Below, in pieces: positions 27,536 through 37,957 of a stretch of DNA of 64,000 bases. The notes beneath the pieces were generated by a model. It searched no databases. It saw only the letters and a program-made list of their open reading frames with translations, and had not been told where the DNA came from. The DNA comes from Methanothermococcus thermolithotrophicus DSM 2095 (GTDB lineage Archaea > AGJL01 > Methanococci > Methanococcales > Methanococcaceae). The stretch lies in the NCBI RefSeq assembly GCF_946463545.1, contig NZ_OX296583.1, positions 1,642,497 through 1,706,496 on the forward strand, written 5' to 3'. How positions within the stretch are numbered: the first letter of the stretch is position 1; each line of letters opens with the position of its first letter. A program made the translations under genes and the position numbers.

Positions 27536-27600
27536 TAAAATCAACTGAGCTCTGAACATATAAAGACACTTATCGGAGCTCCTCTAAATGAAAGATTATT
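27536..27600 (+). repeat. Dispersed GAGCTC repeat unit
   Basis: AAAATCAACTGAGCTCTGAA, a spacer, TATCGGAGCTCCTC and TAAATGAAAGATTATT follow the same order as the unit at 26473-26532. Extra GAGCTCACC copies flank it (27530, 27604), and a half unit lies at 27683-27697 just before the nucleotidyltransferase gene. Confidence 0.55.
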
Positions 27601-27716
27601 AAAAGAGCTCACCTGAATCCTCGTGACAGTTACTATCGAAATATTAAATAGTAATGGTTAATATATTATAATTATATTTTCTATAAAATCAACTGAGCTC
27701 CTATCATGGTGAAATT

Positions 27717-28133
27717 ATGGAATTATTCAAGCAATTAAAAGAAGATTTTAAAGAATATAAACATTCTTGCATGGGAATAATTCTCTTTGGTTCTTATGCA
27801 ACGGGGGATTTTACTAAAAAAAGCGATATTGATGTATGTATTGTAAATCCAAAAGATAATAATTACTATTTTGAAATATTGAGAAAATTAGGGGGAAAAT
27901 ACGATTTAAAAATTTTCGAGGAGCTCCCACTATATATTCAAATTAACATAATCAAAAACTTCAAAGGTAATGTAATATATGGTGATGAGTTAGAGCTCTC
28001 GGAGTATTTTTATAAGTTTAGAAAACTTTGGAGGGATATGGAACATAGGATTAAGGAAAATACTTTTTCAAGCGTTAGGGAAAAAATTCTTTTAAGGAGG
28101 AAATTCAATGAGCGAATCAAAGAATTCCAGTAG
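27717..28133 (+). CDS. MNT-type minimal nucleotidyltransferase (antitoxin)
   Basis: A 138-residue minimal nucleotidyltransferase with GSYATGDFTKKSDIDVCI, the GSxxxG...SDID motif holding the catalytic aspartates of the pol-beta superfamily. Such proteins pair with HEPN toxins and silence them by AMPylation. It starts at ATG after GGTGAAATT and overlaps the HEPN gene by 26 bp. A GAGCTC repeat half-unit lies directly upstream. Confidence 0.85.
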   Translation: MELFKQLKEDFKEYKHSCMGIILFGSYATGDFTKKSDIDVCIVNPKDNNYYFEILRKLGGKYDLKIFEELPLYIQINIIKNFKGNVIYGDELELSEYFYKFRKLWRDMEHRIKENTFSSVREKILLRRKFNERIKEFQ

Positions 28134-28575
28134 ATTGAATAGGTACTTTAAAAAACTTGAAAAGTTCGAAGAGGAATACGATATAATTCAAAAATATGAT
28201 ATTACAGATGAGATTACCCAAAGAGCTCTGATGTATTCCCTACAAATATGTGTGGAAGTTTCTATGGATATTGTAGCAATGATTGTAAAAGATATTGGGG
28301 CAGTAGTTGAAGATGATTACTCAAATATAAAAACACTTACTGACAAAAAAATATTATCTGAGGAAGATGCAGCCCTTTTAAAATTATACAATGGATTAAG
28401 GATTGAACAAAACTCTTCGAGTTTTGTAGCTCTCCGCTCCTTCGGAGCTCCGAATGCAATAGTTCATAAATACGATAATATTAATCTCGAGGTAGTTAAA
28501 GACGGCTTGCATGGGATTGATGAAGTGTATGAAATTATTATTAAGTTAATAGAAGCATTTGAGAAAATAGATTAA
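28108..28575 (+). CDS. HEPN (DUF86) toxin with a palindromic element inside its catalytic motif
   Basis: A 155-residue helical HEPN RNase-like protein, partner of the upstream nucleotidyltransferase. The usual active-site stretch would read NGLRNAIVHKYDNI (R-N-x3-H). Here 17 residues (IEQNSSSFVALRSFGAP) separate LR from NAIVHKY. The insert is encoded exactly by a 51-bp palindromic element (28402-28452), so the frame is kept but the Arg is moved far from the His. ATG 28108 follows AGGAGGAAATTCA. The protein may be an inactive toxin, or the R in ALRS may substitute; the latter is speculation. Confidence 0.85.
   Translation: MSESKNSSRLNRYFKKLEKFEEEYDIIQKYDITDEITQRALMYSLQICVEVSMDIVAMIVKDIGAVVEDDYSNIKTLTDKKILSEEDAALLKLYNGLRIEQNSSSFVALRSFGAPNAIVHKYDNINLEVVKDGLHGIDEVYEIIIKLIEAFEKID
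28402..28452 (+). repeat. Double-hairpin palindromic element (type A) in the HEPN active site
   Basis: ATTGAACAAAACT-CTTCG-AGTTTTGTAGCTC, then CGCTCC-TTCG-GAGC. It is 51 bp and in frame. The first arm shares ATTGAACAAAA/TTTTGTA with copies at 30197-30247 and in the 7470-7694 array. Confidence 0.85.
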
Positions 28576-28759
28576 TTAAAAGATTTTTATATTTTTCTTC
28601 AAAAGCTTATTATTAAAAAAGAACTTATATCATAACCAATATATTTTTTTCAATTTATCCCAAACATAAAAAATATCAGAACTCCCATAAATGAAAATTA
28701 TTAAAAATTCCATACTCCATATAAATAACTGAGCTCTGAAAACATAAACTAAATGAAAA

Positions 28760-29851
28760 TTAAACCACCTTTTTAATAGCATTCCAAATTAAAAATGATT
28801 GTGGTTTTAATGTTCCTTCTTGTGGGTTTAGGAATAATATATTTTCTTTGATTAAATAAATATACACGAGGGTAGGAATTTCTTTTTTTGAAATGGTATA
28901 TTTATCTTTAAATAGGCTTAATGATTTTAAAATATCTTCTTTTTCAATTTCTACAATATTTTCCCCAATTTTTACCTTTGGTTTTAAATAATCCATAATT
29001 TCAAATTTCGCATCTAATTTTTGAATTTCATCATTCAGTAGGAACCCCAAAACTTCATTTAAATCTTTAAAACTACTTTCTTCAACTACATAAGCTATAT
29101 CCTTTGGTTTCCCCCCAACATATGAATATATTTTTTCTTTATCACTATCAGAGAGTGCGACCCCATTTTCTTTTGCTAAAAAGCCCATAAATGCTATTGC
29201 AGTTTCCTTATCAAAATCATCAACTAAAAGATGTTTTGCCCTACCTTCGAGCTCCCCAGTATTATACACATATTCAGCAAATAGACTATCAGAAGTTAAA
29301 CAAAACACATGGCATAAGTGCTGTTCCTTTGTTAGTGAGACTAAGAATTGAAATAGTTCTTTTAATAGGTATTTTTGACCATTTGTGGTTACTTCCTTTA
29401 TCATCTGAAGTTCGTCGAGAATTAAAATAGGGGTTCTACCACTCTTTTTAGTTTCTAAAACCACATCATTTAAATACTGAAAGGCATCGTTTATTTTTTC
29501 TTCAAATAGTTTGTTAAATTCTACTTCTGGAATGGGAATTCCTGTTAAAGTTTTTGTGGTTTTAGTGATTAGATTTATTACCTCTGATTTGTCCTTTATT
29601 TTTTCTAAGATTCCCTCTTTTTTTGTGGTAAATATCGCCTCTATGAAGTCTCTTTTTTCAGATATTAGGTAGGTTCTAAAATTTATATAAAATACTTTGT
29701 AATTATCGTCTAATTTGTTGTTTATTATATGGTTGATTAAAGTAGTTTTACCACTGTTTATGGAACCGTAGATGAAATAGATATCATTTGGCTCTTTGTT
29801 CAAAATGTGAAGGATTTCTTTAATTTCCTTTTCTCTGTTGAAGAATTTCAT
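28760..29851 (-). CDS. Archaeal AAA ATPase (PF01637 type)
   Basis: A 363-residue STAND-like archaeal ATPase. It starts [11 protein letters not shown], has Walker [13 protein letters not shown], Walker [12 protein letters not shown], and a sensor region [24 protein letters not shown]. The C-terminal part ([20 protein letters not shown]) is a small winged-helix-like extension. These ATPases are common and often multicopy in Methanococcales; their role is not established. The gene is intact. It stands in a repeat-rich zone, with a degenerate relative at 30468. Confidence 0.85.
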   Translation of the reverse strand: MKFFNREKEIKEILHILNKEPNDIYFIYGSINSGKTTLINHIINNKLDDNYKVFYINFRTYLISEKRDFIEAIFTTKKEGILEKIKDKSEVINLITKTTKTLTGIPIPEVEFNKLFEEKINDAFQYLNDVVLETKKSGRTPILILDELQMIKEVTTNGQKYLLKELFQFLVSLTKEQHLCHVFCLTSDSLFAEYVYNTGELEGRAKHLLVDDFDKETAIAFMGFLAKENGVALSDSDKEKIYSYVGGKPKDIAYVVEESSFKDLNEVLGFLLNDEIQKLDAKFEIMDYLKPKVKIGENIVEIEKEDILKSLSLFKDKYTISKKEIPTLVYIYLIKENILFLNPQEGTLKPQSFLIWNAIKKVV

Positions 29852-30031
29852 AGTTTCACCAATATAAAATGTGTGAAGAGCAGTATTTCAAACTTACCAC
29901 GGTAATAAAACAGTCTTAACTGAGCTCATCTTAACTCATTATATATAAAAAATAAAACTTAGATTTATATTCCTATTCAAATTTATGAATAAACTGATAA
30001 CTGCCGGAGCTCCCCTAAATTAAATCTAAGT

Positions 30032-30080
30032 ATTAGACGAAATCACGAAGTGATTTCCTTGCTCTCTTGCCACACAAGAG
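30032..30080 (+). repeat. Double-hairpin palindromic element (type B), intergenic
   Basis: ATTAGACGAAATCA-CGAAG-TGATTTCCTTG, then CTCTTG-CCACA-CAAGAG. The second stem is perfect. It lies downstream of the small broken gene at 30088-30280 and upstream of the ATPase gene. Confidence 0.75.
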
Positions 30081-30087
30081 AAAAGAA

Positions 30088-30280
30088 TTATTTATTATTT
30101 TTTTCCAGTAATTCTATAATTCTATCCAATTTTTCGTTCATCAATTCCATCTGCCCAACCTAAATTTTCTATTTTATCTCTAAATCCTACATGTTGAGTT
30201 TCCGAAGCGTAGCTTCGGGTTACAAAATCCGGAGGATTTTGTTCAATTCCGTATATCCTTAACTCATAAGTGGTTGCCAC
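30088..30280 (-). pseudogene. Small coiled-coil protein gene, frameshifted and carrying an element
   Basis: It starts at GTG 30280 (AGGTGAGAAT upstream) with MATTYELRIYGI. After HVGFRDKIENL a one-base shift near 30160 moves the correct continuation, QMELMNEKLDRIIELLEK, into another frame, ending at 30088. Between RIYGI and HVGF lie 17 residues (EQNPPDFVTRSYASETQ) encoded by a palindromic element (30197-30247). The original protein would be a short helix-forming polypeptide, perhaps a regulator or antitoxin; not recognised further. Confidence 0.55.
30197..30247 (-). repeat. Double-hairpin palindromic element (type A), in frame inside a gene
   Basis: On the minus strand: ATTGAACAAAATCC-TCC-GGATTTTGTAACC, then CGAAGC-TAC-GCTTCGG. 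It begins with the same ten bases as the HEPN copy, and both start their peptide with IEQN. The second hairpin has a different sequence, so the pairing pattern is conserved rather than the bases. Confidence 0.8.
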
Positions 30281-30467
30281 ATTCTCACCTGATAATCTAT
30301 TATTATATATCATTCACATTTTTAAACATACGGTTCAAATCCTATCTAACAGTAGTATCAAAGTTCAAAACCTGACTTTCAAATATCAATTATAACAATA
30401 ATAAACATTGATTTACTCATTTCATAAAATTTATTTTTAGGGGACGTATTTATCGGAGCTCCCGTTC

Positions 30468-31300
30468 TTATCTTCTAAAATCATCCAAATCATAAACCAA
30501 ATAATTCTCTTCTCGAAGCTCCTCCTTACCATCAATACTTTTTGCTATCAGACAAAAATAATAATTTTCAGATTTCAAATTAACAAGTTGTGATTTTCTT
30601 TCCAAATCCTTTAAAATCCCTCTCGCCTCTCGTAATGTCAATTTCTTCCATTTTACTTCTGCAAATAAAACCTTTTCATTATTCTTAGACATTGCCACAA
30701 TATCTATTTCTTCACCTTTATGCCACCATCTGCCTATTTTGGAAAATCTAAATGGGAGCTCCCCTTTTTTTGAAAGATTAAGTAAAAACTCTTTTGCAAT
30801 ATCTTCGAATATATGTCCTAAATACTGGTTAAATCGTAAAAAATCTATAGTATAAGTTTCAATTTCTATCTCTCCCTTATTAGGATATACAAAATTAAAC
30901 CAAAATCTAAAAAAATTGTCTTTTATTTTATACTGCCCCTTCTTACTCTTTGGACTATCAGTAATTGGAATTTCTCTTTCAACAAACTCCAAATTTATCA
31001 GTGTTTTTAAGTATTTGGGCAAATCATTTGCCCTAATTCCCGTAAAGTTAGATATTTCGCTGATTCTATTATATCCCAAAGCTATTGCTTCAAGTATAAA
31101 ATAATACCTATGGACATCCCCAACTCTTCCTCAAAATAAACTCTGGTTCTTCATACAATATAGAGGTCTTTTTAAAAACATTTTGTAGGAGCTTCTCTTC
31201 AAAATTCTTTCCAAAAAATAGTTGAAATATATTGGGGAAAACTCATCGGTTATCACTACGGTTCTTTTACATTTACACATATCAGAAATTCAAGGGCATT
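30468..31300 (-). pseudogene. Degenerate archaeal ATPase (DUF234 C-terminal part)
   Basis: The 203-residue open part (30468-31079) carries the C-terminal DUF234 nuclease-like region of archaeal ATPases: ISEISNFTGI winged helix, NFFRFWFNFVYPN, and an IDIVAMSKNNEKVLFAEVKWK D-ExK motif. Upstream the homology continues in shifted frames (NIFQLFFGKNFEEKLLQNVFKKTS, then GDVHRYYFILEAIA) up to about 31300, where it fades with stop codons. The P-loop half is missing. This is a decaying relative of other archaeal ATPases. Confidence 0.7.
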
Positions 31301-31498
31301 TCTAAAGTCTTTCACTGTTTTTCACTTCAACAGACGGTAGATCGTATTTTTTAGATATTGTTAAATTATATTTTTAAACCTAGTTCTGAAAAAAATAAAA
31401 AAATAAAAAATATATCGGAGCTCCAATAATACGTTATTTTTAAAATAGAATAAGACCTTCTATTTTTATAAAAGCAATTCCAAAGGATTTACCTCGAT

Positions 31499-33157
31499 TT
31501 AATGATTTCCAGGAATGATTAAATCCCTTTCACCTGCAGGTTCAAATTCCCTCAGAGCTCCTTTTGCAATGCACTTTCTTGGCCATTTAAAGTCAAATAC
31601 CAAGTGCTTATCTGCAAATGCTACTTTAACAAGTGGGTTGAAGCAGAAAGCGTCTCCTCTTGCAGCGTGTGGTGCCTGGGCTATACCTGTATATTCTGGC
31701 TGATGCCCCACATTCATGGCATAGTTTGGATAGTTTGGACCTCTTGCTTCGTGCAATGCACCCTCGTCAGCTCTAATGGATACAGAGTTTGCAGAACCAC
31801 ACTGATCTTGTAAGTCGTATCCATAGAATCCCAATCTGCTGTGGTATTCTTTATGTAATAGCTGACTTAGATACCATCCATTAATTCCAGCATTTGAGTT
31901 TCCTGTGGCAAATGCAACTGAACAACCTGCCGCTGCTGCAACAACCCCAGTTCTTTGAGAACCTCCAAAGTGGTCTTCCAATAATGTAGGGTATTCATCA
32001 TACTGTTCCATACCATATAATGTTACTTCTGTTGTAATATCCCTCACAACATCCATTGAAGCTTCTACACCGCACAATCCATATTTGTCTTCCACATAGT
32101 CTTTACCATAATACACAAAATCATCCAAAATATCGTCTGTATAGGTTGCACTTGCATACTGTGTAAATCCTACCCCTCCTGACATGTAGGAGCCAAGCCA
32201 TACTTGGTCGTAGAATGTTGCAGCTGCACCAATTACTTCCAAAGTCACTTCCGCAGGGTCATCACACACCCTTGATGTTTGGATTATGTCGGCAAATATT
32301 CCAAATGGAACTCCCCCTGGCTCATTTGCCCCTCTTGCCCTTCTTGCAGGAAGTATTGTTCCCATCTGAATAACATCTGCGTGTTTTGCCGCATATGAGA
32401 AGTCAGCAATTGCGGCTTCCCCAGCACAGAGTTTGTATGCCGTAATGAATGACATTCCAATCTGCATGGCAGACCATCTTGAAACTGTTCCACCATCACA
32501 GCACCTTACAACTACTGTTGGAACCCTTGAAACCTGATATGTTTTATTTCCAATGTATTTTTTTAACATCTCTGCCTGCTCTTCTGGGAACTCTTTGTTT
32601 ATGTCGATTAAAAATCTTTTGTCGAGCTCATCTGCTAACTCATCATTTCCGGTAAATATCTTTGCATAGCAATCCCAAACTAAACCTGGATGAACCTCAA
32701 CCATGTGCTCCTGAACAACGGCACCTCCTGGCAGTGCGTGATTAACTGTTTCCATATATTCATTTATTGTTTCAGGCGTAACCTCTACACCAAGCCTTTT
32801 TTCAAGAACAGCATGTCCTGTATCCATACCTACAATAACTGTCCTTTTAATATCATCTACAAGCTGCTGAATTGCCGCATTGTTGCAGAAGTGCAAATCG
32901 TCCCCTTCTACATATTCGTCTGTTCCAGATATTTTATAGGTCATCAATGTTCTTTGCCCCAATGGAACCCCAATATCTGGGTTGTATCCAGGAATTCCCC
33001 TTTTTGATGTTATTTCCTGAGCTGCTTCATAGAACTCTCTTTTTCTTGCAGACTGTTTCCATCCTCCGAAGCAGTAAAAGCTCGTATATTTTTCTTTTGG
33101 GTCTTCTTCGAACTTTTCCTTCAACGCCTTTAAGAACAGTTTCTTTTCAGCATCCAT
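31499..33157 (-). CDS. mcrA: Methyl-coenzyme M reductase alpha subunit
   Basis: A 552-residue alpha subunit of the enzyme that forms methane from methyl-CoM and coenzyme B using nickel F430. [47 protein letters not shown] (thioglycine and methylated-residue region) and the C-terminal [11 protein letters not shown] are all present. It starts at the ATG that overlaps the mcrG stop by one base. It is the last gene of an mcrBDGA operon without mcrC, the gene order of the isoenzyme (mrt) operon in some methanogens. Codon use is strongly biased, as expected for an abundant protein. Confidence 0.97.
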   Translation of the reverse strand: MDAEKKLFLKALKEKFEEDPKEKYTSFYCFGGWKQSARKREFYEAAQEITSKRGIPGYNPDIGVPLGQRTLMTYKISGTDEYVEGDDLHFCNNAAIQQLVDDIKRTVIVGMDTGHAVLEKRLGVEVTPETINEYMETVNHALPGGAVVQEHMVEVHPGLVWDCYAKIFTGNDELADELDKRFLIDINKEFPEEQAEMLKKYIGNKTYQVSRVPTVVVRCCDGGTVSRWSAMQIGMSFITAYKLCAGEAAIADFSYAAKHADVIQMGTILPARRARGANEPGGVPFGIFADIIQTSRVCDDPAEVTLEVIGAAATFYDQVWLGSYMSGGVGFTQYASATYTDDILDDFVYYGKDYVEDKYGLCGVEASMDVVRDITTEVTLYGMEQYDEYPTLLEDHFGGSQRTGVVAAAAGCSVAFATGNSNAGINGWYLSQLLHKEYHSRLGFYGYDLQDQCGSANSVSIRADEGALHEARGPNYPNYAMNVGHQPEYTGIAQAPHAARGDAFCFNPLVKVAFADKHLVFDFKWPRKCIAKGALREFEPAGERDLIIPGNH

Positions 33158-33960
33158 TATTCCTCACCTAATCTCTTTTTCAAATCCTTTTTAAATGAGT
33201 TCATACCAAATCCCCCCTCACTCCTTGCTACATGTATTGTTTCAACAACTTCCAATGCCTCTTTGTCTTCCCTCATTCCAATATTGTCCTTTCTATAAAT
33301 GGTCGTAATTTTTGCAAGATATTCCTGTGGAAGCGGTTCTCCAACATCTACTGGTTCATCCAAAGGTATTCCAACCTGTTCCTTTACATACAGAACATGC
33401 CCTGTTTTTTCATCATAGATGTATCTCTGTAACCCATCAAACATGAGCCCATTTTCATCAAGCCTCAATGAGTGCCCATGCACAGTAGCTCCCCTCATAC
33501 CACATGTTGCAGGGTCAAAGATTTCTGTTTCAACTAACCACTTTGAAATCTTTTCCAAGTCGAGCTCCCTTATTTCAATAACCTGCCTTCCTGAGAGTGT
33601 TCCAGTATCTACCCCTCTGAATCTCCACATGTAGGTTCTGGCCCTATCGTATGGCTGAGCAGGTGCGTTATACATGGAATCTGCAAACTGAATATACCTG
33701 ACCCTTATACCTTCTTTTGCTCCATCAATTGGTTCTACAAGGTCTTTGATAGCATCTTCCTCAAAGTCCATTTCTTCCAGTGGTGGATGAACTGTCCTAT
33801 AACTTTCTCCAGGGTTTCTATGCCCTAAAACCCTAACTAAATCATCATCTGAAATTTCCCTTAATTTTTTTAATTTAAAATTTGGGTTCATATGCCTTCT
33901 TCTATTTTCACCTATTATCGTTTCCCCAGGGTAAAACTGCGGTTTATAATTCCCTTTCAT
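33157..33960 (-). CDS. mcrG: Methyl-coenzyme M reductase gamma subunit
   Basis: A 267-residue gamma subunit with [20 protein letters not shown] at the N-terminus and [40 protein letters not shown] and [19 protein letters not shown]. These contribute to the F430 and coenzyme M channel in the a2b2g2 hexamer. It starts at ATG immediately after the mcrD stop, and its own stop overlaps the mcrA start. Confidence 0.97.
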   Translation of the reverse strand: MKGNYKPQFYPGETIIGENRRRHMNPNFKLKKLREISDDDLVRVLGHRNPGESYRTVHPPLEEMDFEEDAIKDLVEPIDGAKEGIRVRYIQFADSMYNAPAQPYDRARTYMWRFRGVDTGTLSGRQVIEIRELDLEKISKWLVETEIFDPATCGMRGATVHGHSLRLDENGLMFDGLQRYIYDEKTGHVLYVKEQVGIPLDEPVDVGEPLPQEYLAKITTIYRKDNIGMREDKEALEVVETIHVARSEGGFGMNSFKKDLKKRLGEE

Positions 33961-34455
33961 TTAATCACCTTTAATCATCTTAACTTTATCAGAAGTTCTT
34001 GCAGTAGGGTCAACCATTCCTATTAATCTAGGGTCTATTTTACCCTCAAATCCTTCTCCATACTTTAAATAGTCGGAAACCGTTGGTTTCACTTTTGTAA
34101 ATGCTCCCATATTCAAGCTGTAGCCAAATGGAAGTGCTTTTTTACATATTTCATCTAATTTTTTTGAGAGCTCTACACTTTTTTCGTATGGAACTGTAAT
34201 GATAAATTTCCCAACCTTAACGGTTAATTCAACGTCTTTTCCATTAACATTGATGACTTTCCTATCTGGATGATTTACTGGGGTACCTCTTGCAGGTCCG
34301 TAATAAACATATTTTGGTAAAGATTGGCCATGAATAATTACTCGTATTATATCCTCCCCAAGACTATAAACTGAATTTAATACCTTTTCAGTGGTTTCAG
34401 GCTTTAAATACCTGTAAGGGAATATCTGAATATCTACAGCTTTTATTTCTTCCAT
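33961..34455 (-). CDS. mcrD: Methyl-coenzyme M reductase operon protein D
   Basis: A 164-residue McrD, a non-structural operon protein thought to help MCR assembly or F430 delivery. I chose ATG 34455 (MEEIKAVDIQIFPYRYLKP) because GGTGAAATT sits directly before it. An upstream in-frame ATG would add 13 residues without a binding site. It directly abuts mcrG. The 121-bp gap before it ends at mcrB, and no mcrC lies between mcrD and mcrG. Confidence 0.93.
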   Translation of the reverse strand: MEEIKAVDIQIFPYRYLKPETTEKVLNSVYSLGEDIIRVIIHGQSLPKYVYYGPARGTPVNHPDRKVINVNGKDVELTVKVGKFIITVPYEKSVELSKKLDEICKKALPFGYSLNMGAFTKVKPTVSDYLKYGEGFEGKIDPRLIGMVDPTARTSDKVKMIKGD

Positions 34456-34576
34456 AATTTCACCTACGAGTTTTGTATGAATAGAAGTATGCAATATACC
34501 GTATTTTTGATGATTATACCCTATCTCTAATTTATCTAAGGCATGAGCATGGATTTGTTAGTGAATATTTGTCAAA

Positions 34577-35911
34577 TTAGAGTGTATCTTTAACCTCTGA
34601 GGCCCCCAATGCAACGTGCTTTAACGGCTCTCTCAGATAGTCAATCGCACTATAAACCATACCTACCAATGAAGATGTTTTTTCAACGGAAAACATCTGA
34701 GTCCCTGCATCAAGGCACATGGCAGCAGCGGCACATGGAATGGCAAATCCTTTACTATGTCTTGTAACTACGTGGTTTCCATGGAATGTTCCTGGACCTC
34801 CACCACCATAAATAGAATGGCTGAAAAAGCTGAAACCTACTCCAGTTCCCTCTGTTCTACCGAAATCAACACCCGGCAGTCCGGTTTCATATTCGAGAAT
34901 ATCGTTGTAATAAAGCACCGTTGAAGCTACACCCTGTGCAGCTCTTGCTGCCCCAACATTTACCATGATAGATGCAACCAATCCTGCTGCTGCATAAGCA
35001 TTCCACAATGCCCAGTCAGCAGGTTCATAAACTACAAATCCTGATGGCATGGTTTTTACTGGTCTAATAACTTTGTCCTCCAGAGCTCTTTCAACAACTG
35101 ATGCTACAACAGTTCCCACTGTTCCGTTTTTACCATTTTCCTTAACAATCTCATAAACTAGGTTGTTTGCATTTAACCCCTGGAATGCCAAACCGAGTAG
35201 GTGATATCTTTCAAATGCACCTACTGCATCCCCTGTTTCAAACATTGCCGTTTGTTCTAAAATGGATGATAACGCCACGGCATTTAATGTCTTTTTTCTT
35301 GTGATTGCCACGACATGGTTTGCCATGATATTTCTCAACCCATATCCAAGACCTTCAAGCATTACAGGGGGACCAAGCAATGCCGCAATATTTGCACCAT
35401 GGAAATCTATTGATTGAGGATATCTTCCCAAAACTGCAGTTTTAATATTTGGTGCATTAAACATATTCACATCAAAAGTATCAACTATTGACTGAGTTAC
35501 CGCAGCTCCTGTGGCTAAGGTGGATATTGTATAATCAGCAGCTACTTTTAACCTCTTTGAAGGCATTTGAACAAGCATTTGATTTCCTTTGTTAATCAAT
35601 CTAACAACTGTGTCATCTCCATCATGTACTTGAATCAATTTTTTTACCTTTTCAGCAATAATTTCGGCATTTTCTACTATTGGCAAATCAAGTTCTCTTC
35701 CAGGGCAGACGCAAGCCTTACCTCCAATTGCCCCGTTTTTTAGTGCGTTCTGGATTCCAGATAGATTTACTGCAACAGACCTTTTAACATCACCAATTAT
35801 TTTCTCTACCGTTGGATTAATAATCGGGCTTATGGCATCCAATGGCACATTTTCTTCAAGAAGTTTTCCCTTTTCATCATACAAATCTATTTTATCTTCA
35901 TATATGGTCAT
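34577..35911 (-). CDS. mcrB: Methyl-coenzyme M reductase beta subunit
   Basis: A 444-residue beta subunit starting with the typical [15 protein letters not shown]. The glycine-rich C-terminal region [31 protein letters not shown] lines the coenzyme B channel. It is the first gene of the operon, preceded by GGTGTTAGA before the ATG. Upstream, on the minus strand, several AT-rich TATA-like stretches lie within 100 bases, and the true promoter cannot be picked by eye. Confidence 0.97.
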   Translation of the reverse strand: MTIYEDKIDLYDEKGKLLEENVPLDAISPIINPTVEKIIGDVKRSVAVNLSGIQNALKNGAIGGKACVCPGRELDLPIVENAEIIAEKVKKLIQVHDGDDTVVRLINKGNQMLVQMPSKRLKVAADYTISTLATGAAVTQSIVDTFDVNMFNAPNIKTAVLGRYPQSIDFHGANIAALLGPPVMLEGLGYGLRNIMANHVVAITRKKTLNAVALSSILEQTAMFETGDAVGAFERYHLLGLAFQGLNANNLVYEIVKENGKNGTVGTVVASVVERALEDKVIRPVKTMPSGFVVYEPADWALWNAYAAAGLVASIMVNVGAARAAQGVASTVLYYNDILEYETGLPGVDFGRTEGTGVGFSFFSHSIYGGGGPGTFHGNHVVTRHSKGFAIPCAAAAMCLDAGTQMFSVEKTSSLVGMVYSAIDYLREPLKHVALGASEVKDTL

Positions 35912-36433
35912 TCTAACACCTTATTTTATACTATACAATAATAACTTTCCATATAATTATAATATTTAGTATATAATATTTTTCATTAAATATTAAATAG
36001 ATAAGATTATATACTGAAAAAATATTAAAACTACCATACTGCAAAATAAAATTATAATATTATCCTAAATAAATACCTTAAAATACCTGCCAAATGACGT
36101 AAAAAGGGCATTTTGTGATTAAATATTACACAATATGCTGACTATTCTGGCCATCAATATTGCCTCAAAAATCTGTGGACGCACAACAAAAACTAAAAAA
36201 CTAAAATTATAGTATTTCCACCACACATGTTCTTCATCAGTCAAACAAGTAAAGGCAAATGGATATTCATTTCAAAACAATAATAATCATGCCCCTTTAC
36301 CATTTTGTTAAACATTAGATGAAATTCCAATAAATTTCAGCAGCTCTTGGATATTTATGAAAACCCATTCGGCTTTATTACATGGGCGAAGCGAGATGTC
36401 ATTTTATTTTTTTGATTTTCATTACTTTCCTTT

Positions 36434-36504
36434 GCTTAGCTTGAAAACTTCGTGGAAATACCATGCTAAGTTTTAACAGATTTACCGGAGTTATAGCGGT
36501 AAAT
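36434..36504 (+). other. Structured intergenic segment, possible RNA
   Basis: In the 785-bp gap between mcrB and the cyclodeaminase gene, GCTTAGC (36434-36440) pairs with GCTAAG (36465-36470). This is followed directly by a perfect ATTTACCG-GAGTTATAG-CGGTAAAT hairpin (36480-36504) and then AAGAGGGGTTTTATTTG. The segment is richer in G+C than its surroundings. It could be a small RNA or a terminator-like structure. The rest of the gap is AT-rich, with TATA-like stretches at both ends and no gene seen. Confidence 0.35.
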
Positions 36505-36696
36505 TTAAGAGGGGTTTTATTTGTTAGATTTGTGGTTCCTATGGTTGTTTATGACCCCCCAAACTATCGTTTATAATAACTTATATATAATACTTTCTGT
36601 TTATTTTGTAATATTATTAATGAATTAATTATATAATAATAATATGAAATAATCAAAATAATAAAATAAATATTAAATGTAGAGCTAGGTGGTATA

Positions 36697-37911
36697 GTGA
36701 ATATTGAAGTTATTGAATTAAAAGGACATATAATAGATTCCAATATATTGTCAAAAACACTGGATAAAGTTACAATGATGGGCGGGGATTTTAATATCGA
36801 ACATCTTGATGTTGGAAAGACAAATAATGATGAGTCCTATGCAAAAATTCTTGTTAAGGGGAAAGACCATAAACATTTGGACGACATATTACGAGAAATT
36901 CAGCAAATCGGCGCCATAATCTCAACAAAGAATGTAAATACTAAAAAAGCTCCAAAGGATTGCGTCTTGCCAGATAATTTTTACGGTACCACAAATTTAC
37001 CGACATATGTTAAAATTGATGGAGTTTGGAAAAAAGTCAGGGATATAGAAATGGATTGTGTAATAGTAATCGAAACAATAAATGGGGAAAAAATCCCAGT
37101 ATGTAAAAGAATGGGACTTATAAAAGAAGGCGAAGAAGTAGTTGTTGGTTATGATGGAATAAGGGTGGTTCCACTGGAAAGGACGAGAGAAAAGGATGTA
37201 TTTGGATTTATGCAAAGTGAAGTATCTCCTGAAAAACCACTTGAATATTATTCAAAAACCATGATGGATGAAATGAGGGAAATTAAGAAAAATAATGGAA
37301 AAATCATATGGGTCGTTGGAACAGCAATAGCTCACACCCGAGCTCATACTATATTAGAGGAGCTCATAAGGAAGGGGTATGTTGATGCACTGTTTTGTGG
37401 AAATGGATTTGCCACAATGGATATAGAATATGCACTGTTCAATACAACCCTTGGTATGAACAATGAATGTAATGTGGTTAAAGGAGGATATAAAAGTCAT
37501 CTTGTGGCAATAAATGAGATGTGGAAACATGGTGGAATAAAAAACGCCGTAGAAAAGGGAATTTTAAAAAAAGGCGTATTATACGAGTGTGTGAAAAATA
37601 ACATCCCCTATGTGATTGGTGGCTCTTTAAGGGACGATGGACCTTTACCAGATACCATAAGGGATGTGGTAAAAGCACAGGATGAGATGAGGAAATACAT
37701 CCAAGAGGCCGATATGTGTGTTATATTGGCTACGATGCTTCATGGTATTGCCACCGGAAATATGCTGCCAGCATCGGTTAAAACCGTTTGTATTGATATG
37801 AACCCTTATGTCGTTACCAGATTGCAGGATAGGGGGACACATCAGGCACTTGGTATTGTATCTGACCCCTGTGCATTTATGCACATGTTAAAGGATTTGT
37901 TAAATGAATAA
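36697..37911 (+). CDS. Ornithine cyclodeaminase-like (TIGR00300, LOR/SDH domain)
   Basis: A 404-residue member of the archaeal LOR/SDH-domain family. A member from Methanococcus maripaludis has been reported to convert ornithine to proline with ammonia release. The N-terminal regulatory-like part includes GTTNLPTYVKIDGVW. The C-terminal nucleotide-binding part has GNGFATMDIEYALFNTTLG, GGSLRDDGPLPDT and ATMLHGIATGNMLPA. GTG start at 36697 with AGGTGGTATA upstream. A TATA-like TTATATATAATA lies near 36581. argD at 62534 makes an ornithine precursor, but the two genes are far apart. Confidence 0.82.
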   Translation: MNIEVIELKGHIIDSNILSKTLDKVTMMGGDFNIEHLDVGKTNNDESYAKILVKGKDHKHLDDILREIQQIGAIISTKNVNTKKAPKDCVLPDNFYGTTNLPTYVKIDGVWKKVRDIEMDCVIVIETINGEKIPVCKRMGLIKEGEEVVVGYDGIRVVPLERTREKDVFGFMQSEVSPEKPLEYYSKTMMDEMREIKKNNGKIIWVVGTAIAHTRAHTILEELIRKGYVDALFCGNGFATMDIEYALFNTTLGMNNECNVVKGGYKSHLVAINEMWKHGGIKNAVEKGILKKGVLYECVKNNIPYVIGGSLRDDGPLPDTIRDVVKAQDEMRKYIQEADMCVILATMLHGIATGNMLPASVKTVCIDMNPYVVTRLQDRGTHQALGIVSDPCAFMHMLKDLLNE

Positions 37912-37957
37912 AAAATTAAAAATTAAATAAAATTAATAAACTAAAAACGGTAAAAAA

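Noticed and set aside
30334..30345. GGTTCAAATCC, like a tRNA T-loop
   Set aside because: No G+C-rich acceptor, D or anticodon arm fits around it; thermophile tRNAs stand out strongly in AT-rich DNA and none does here.
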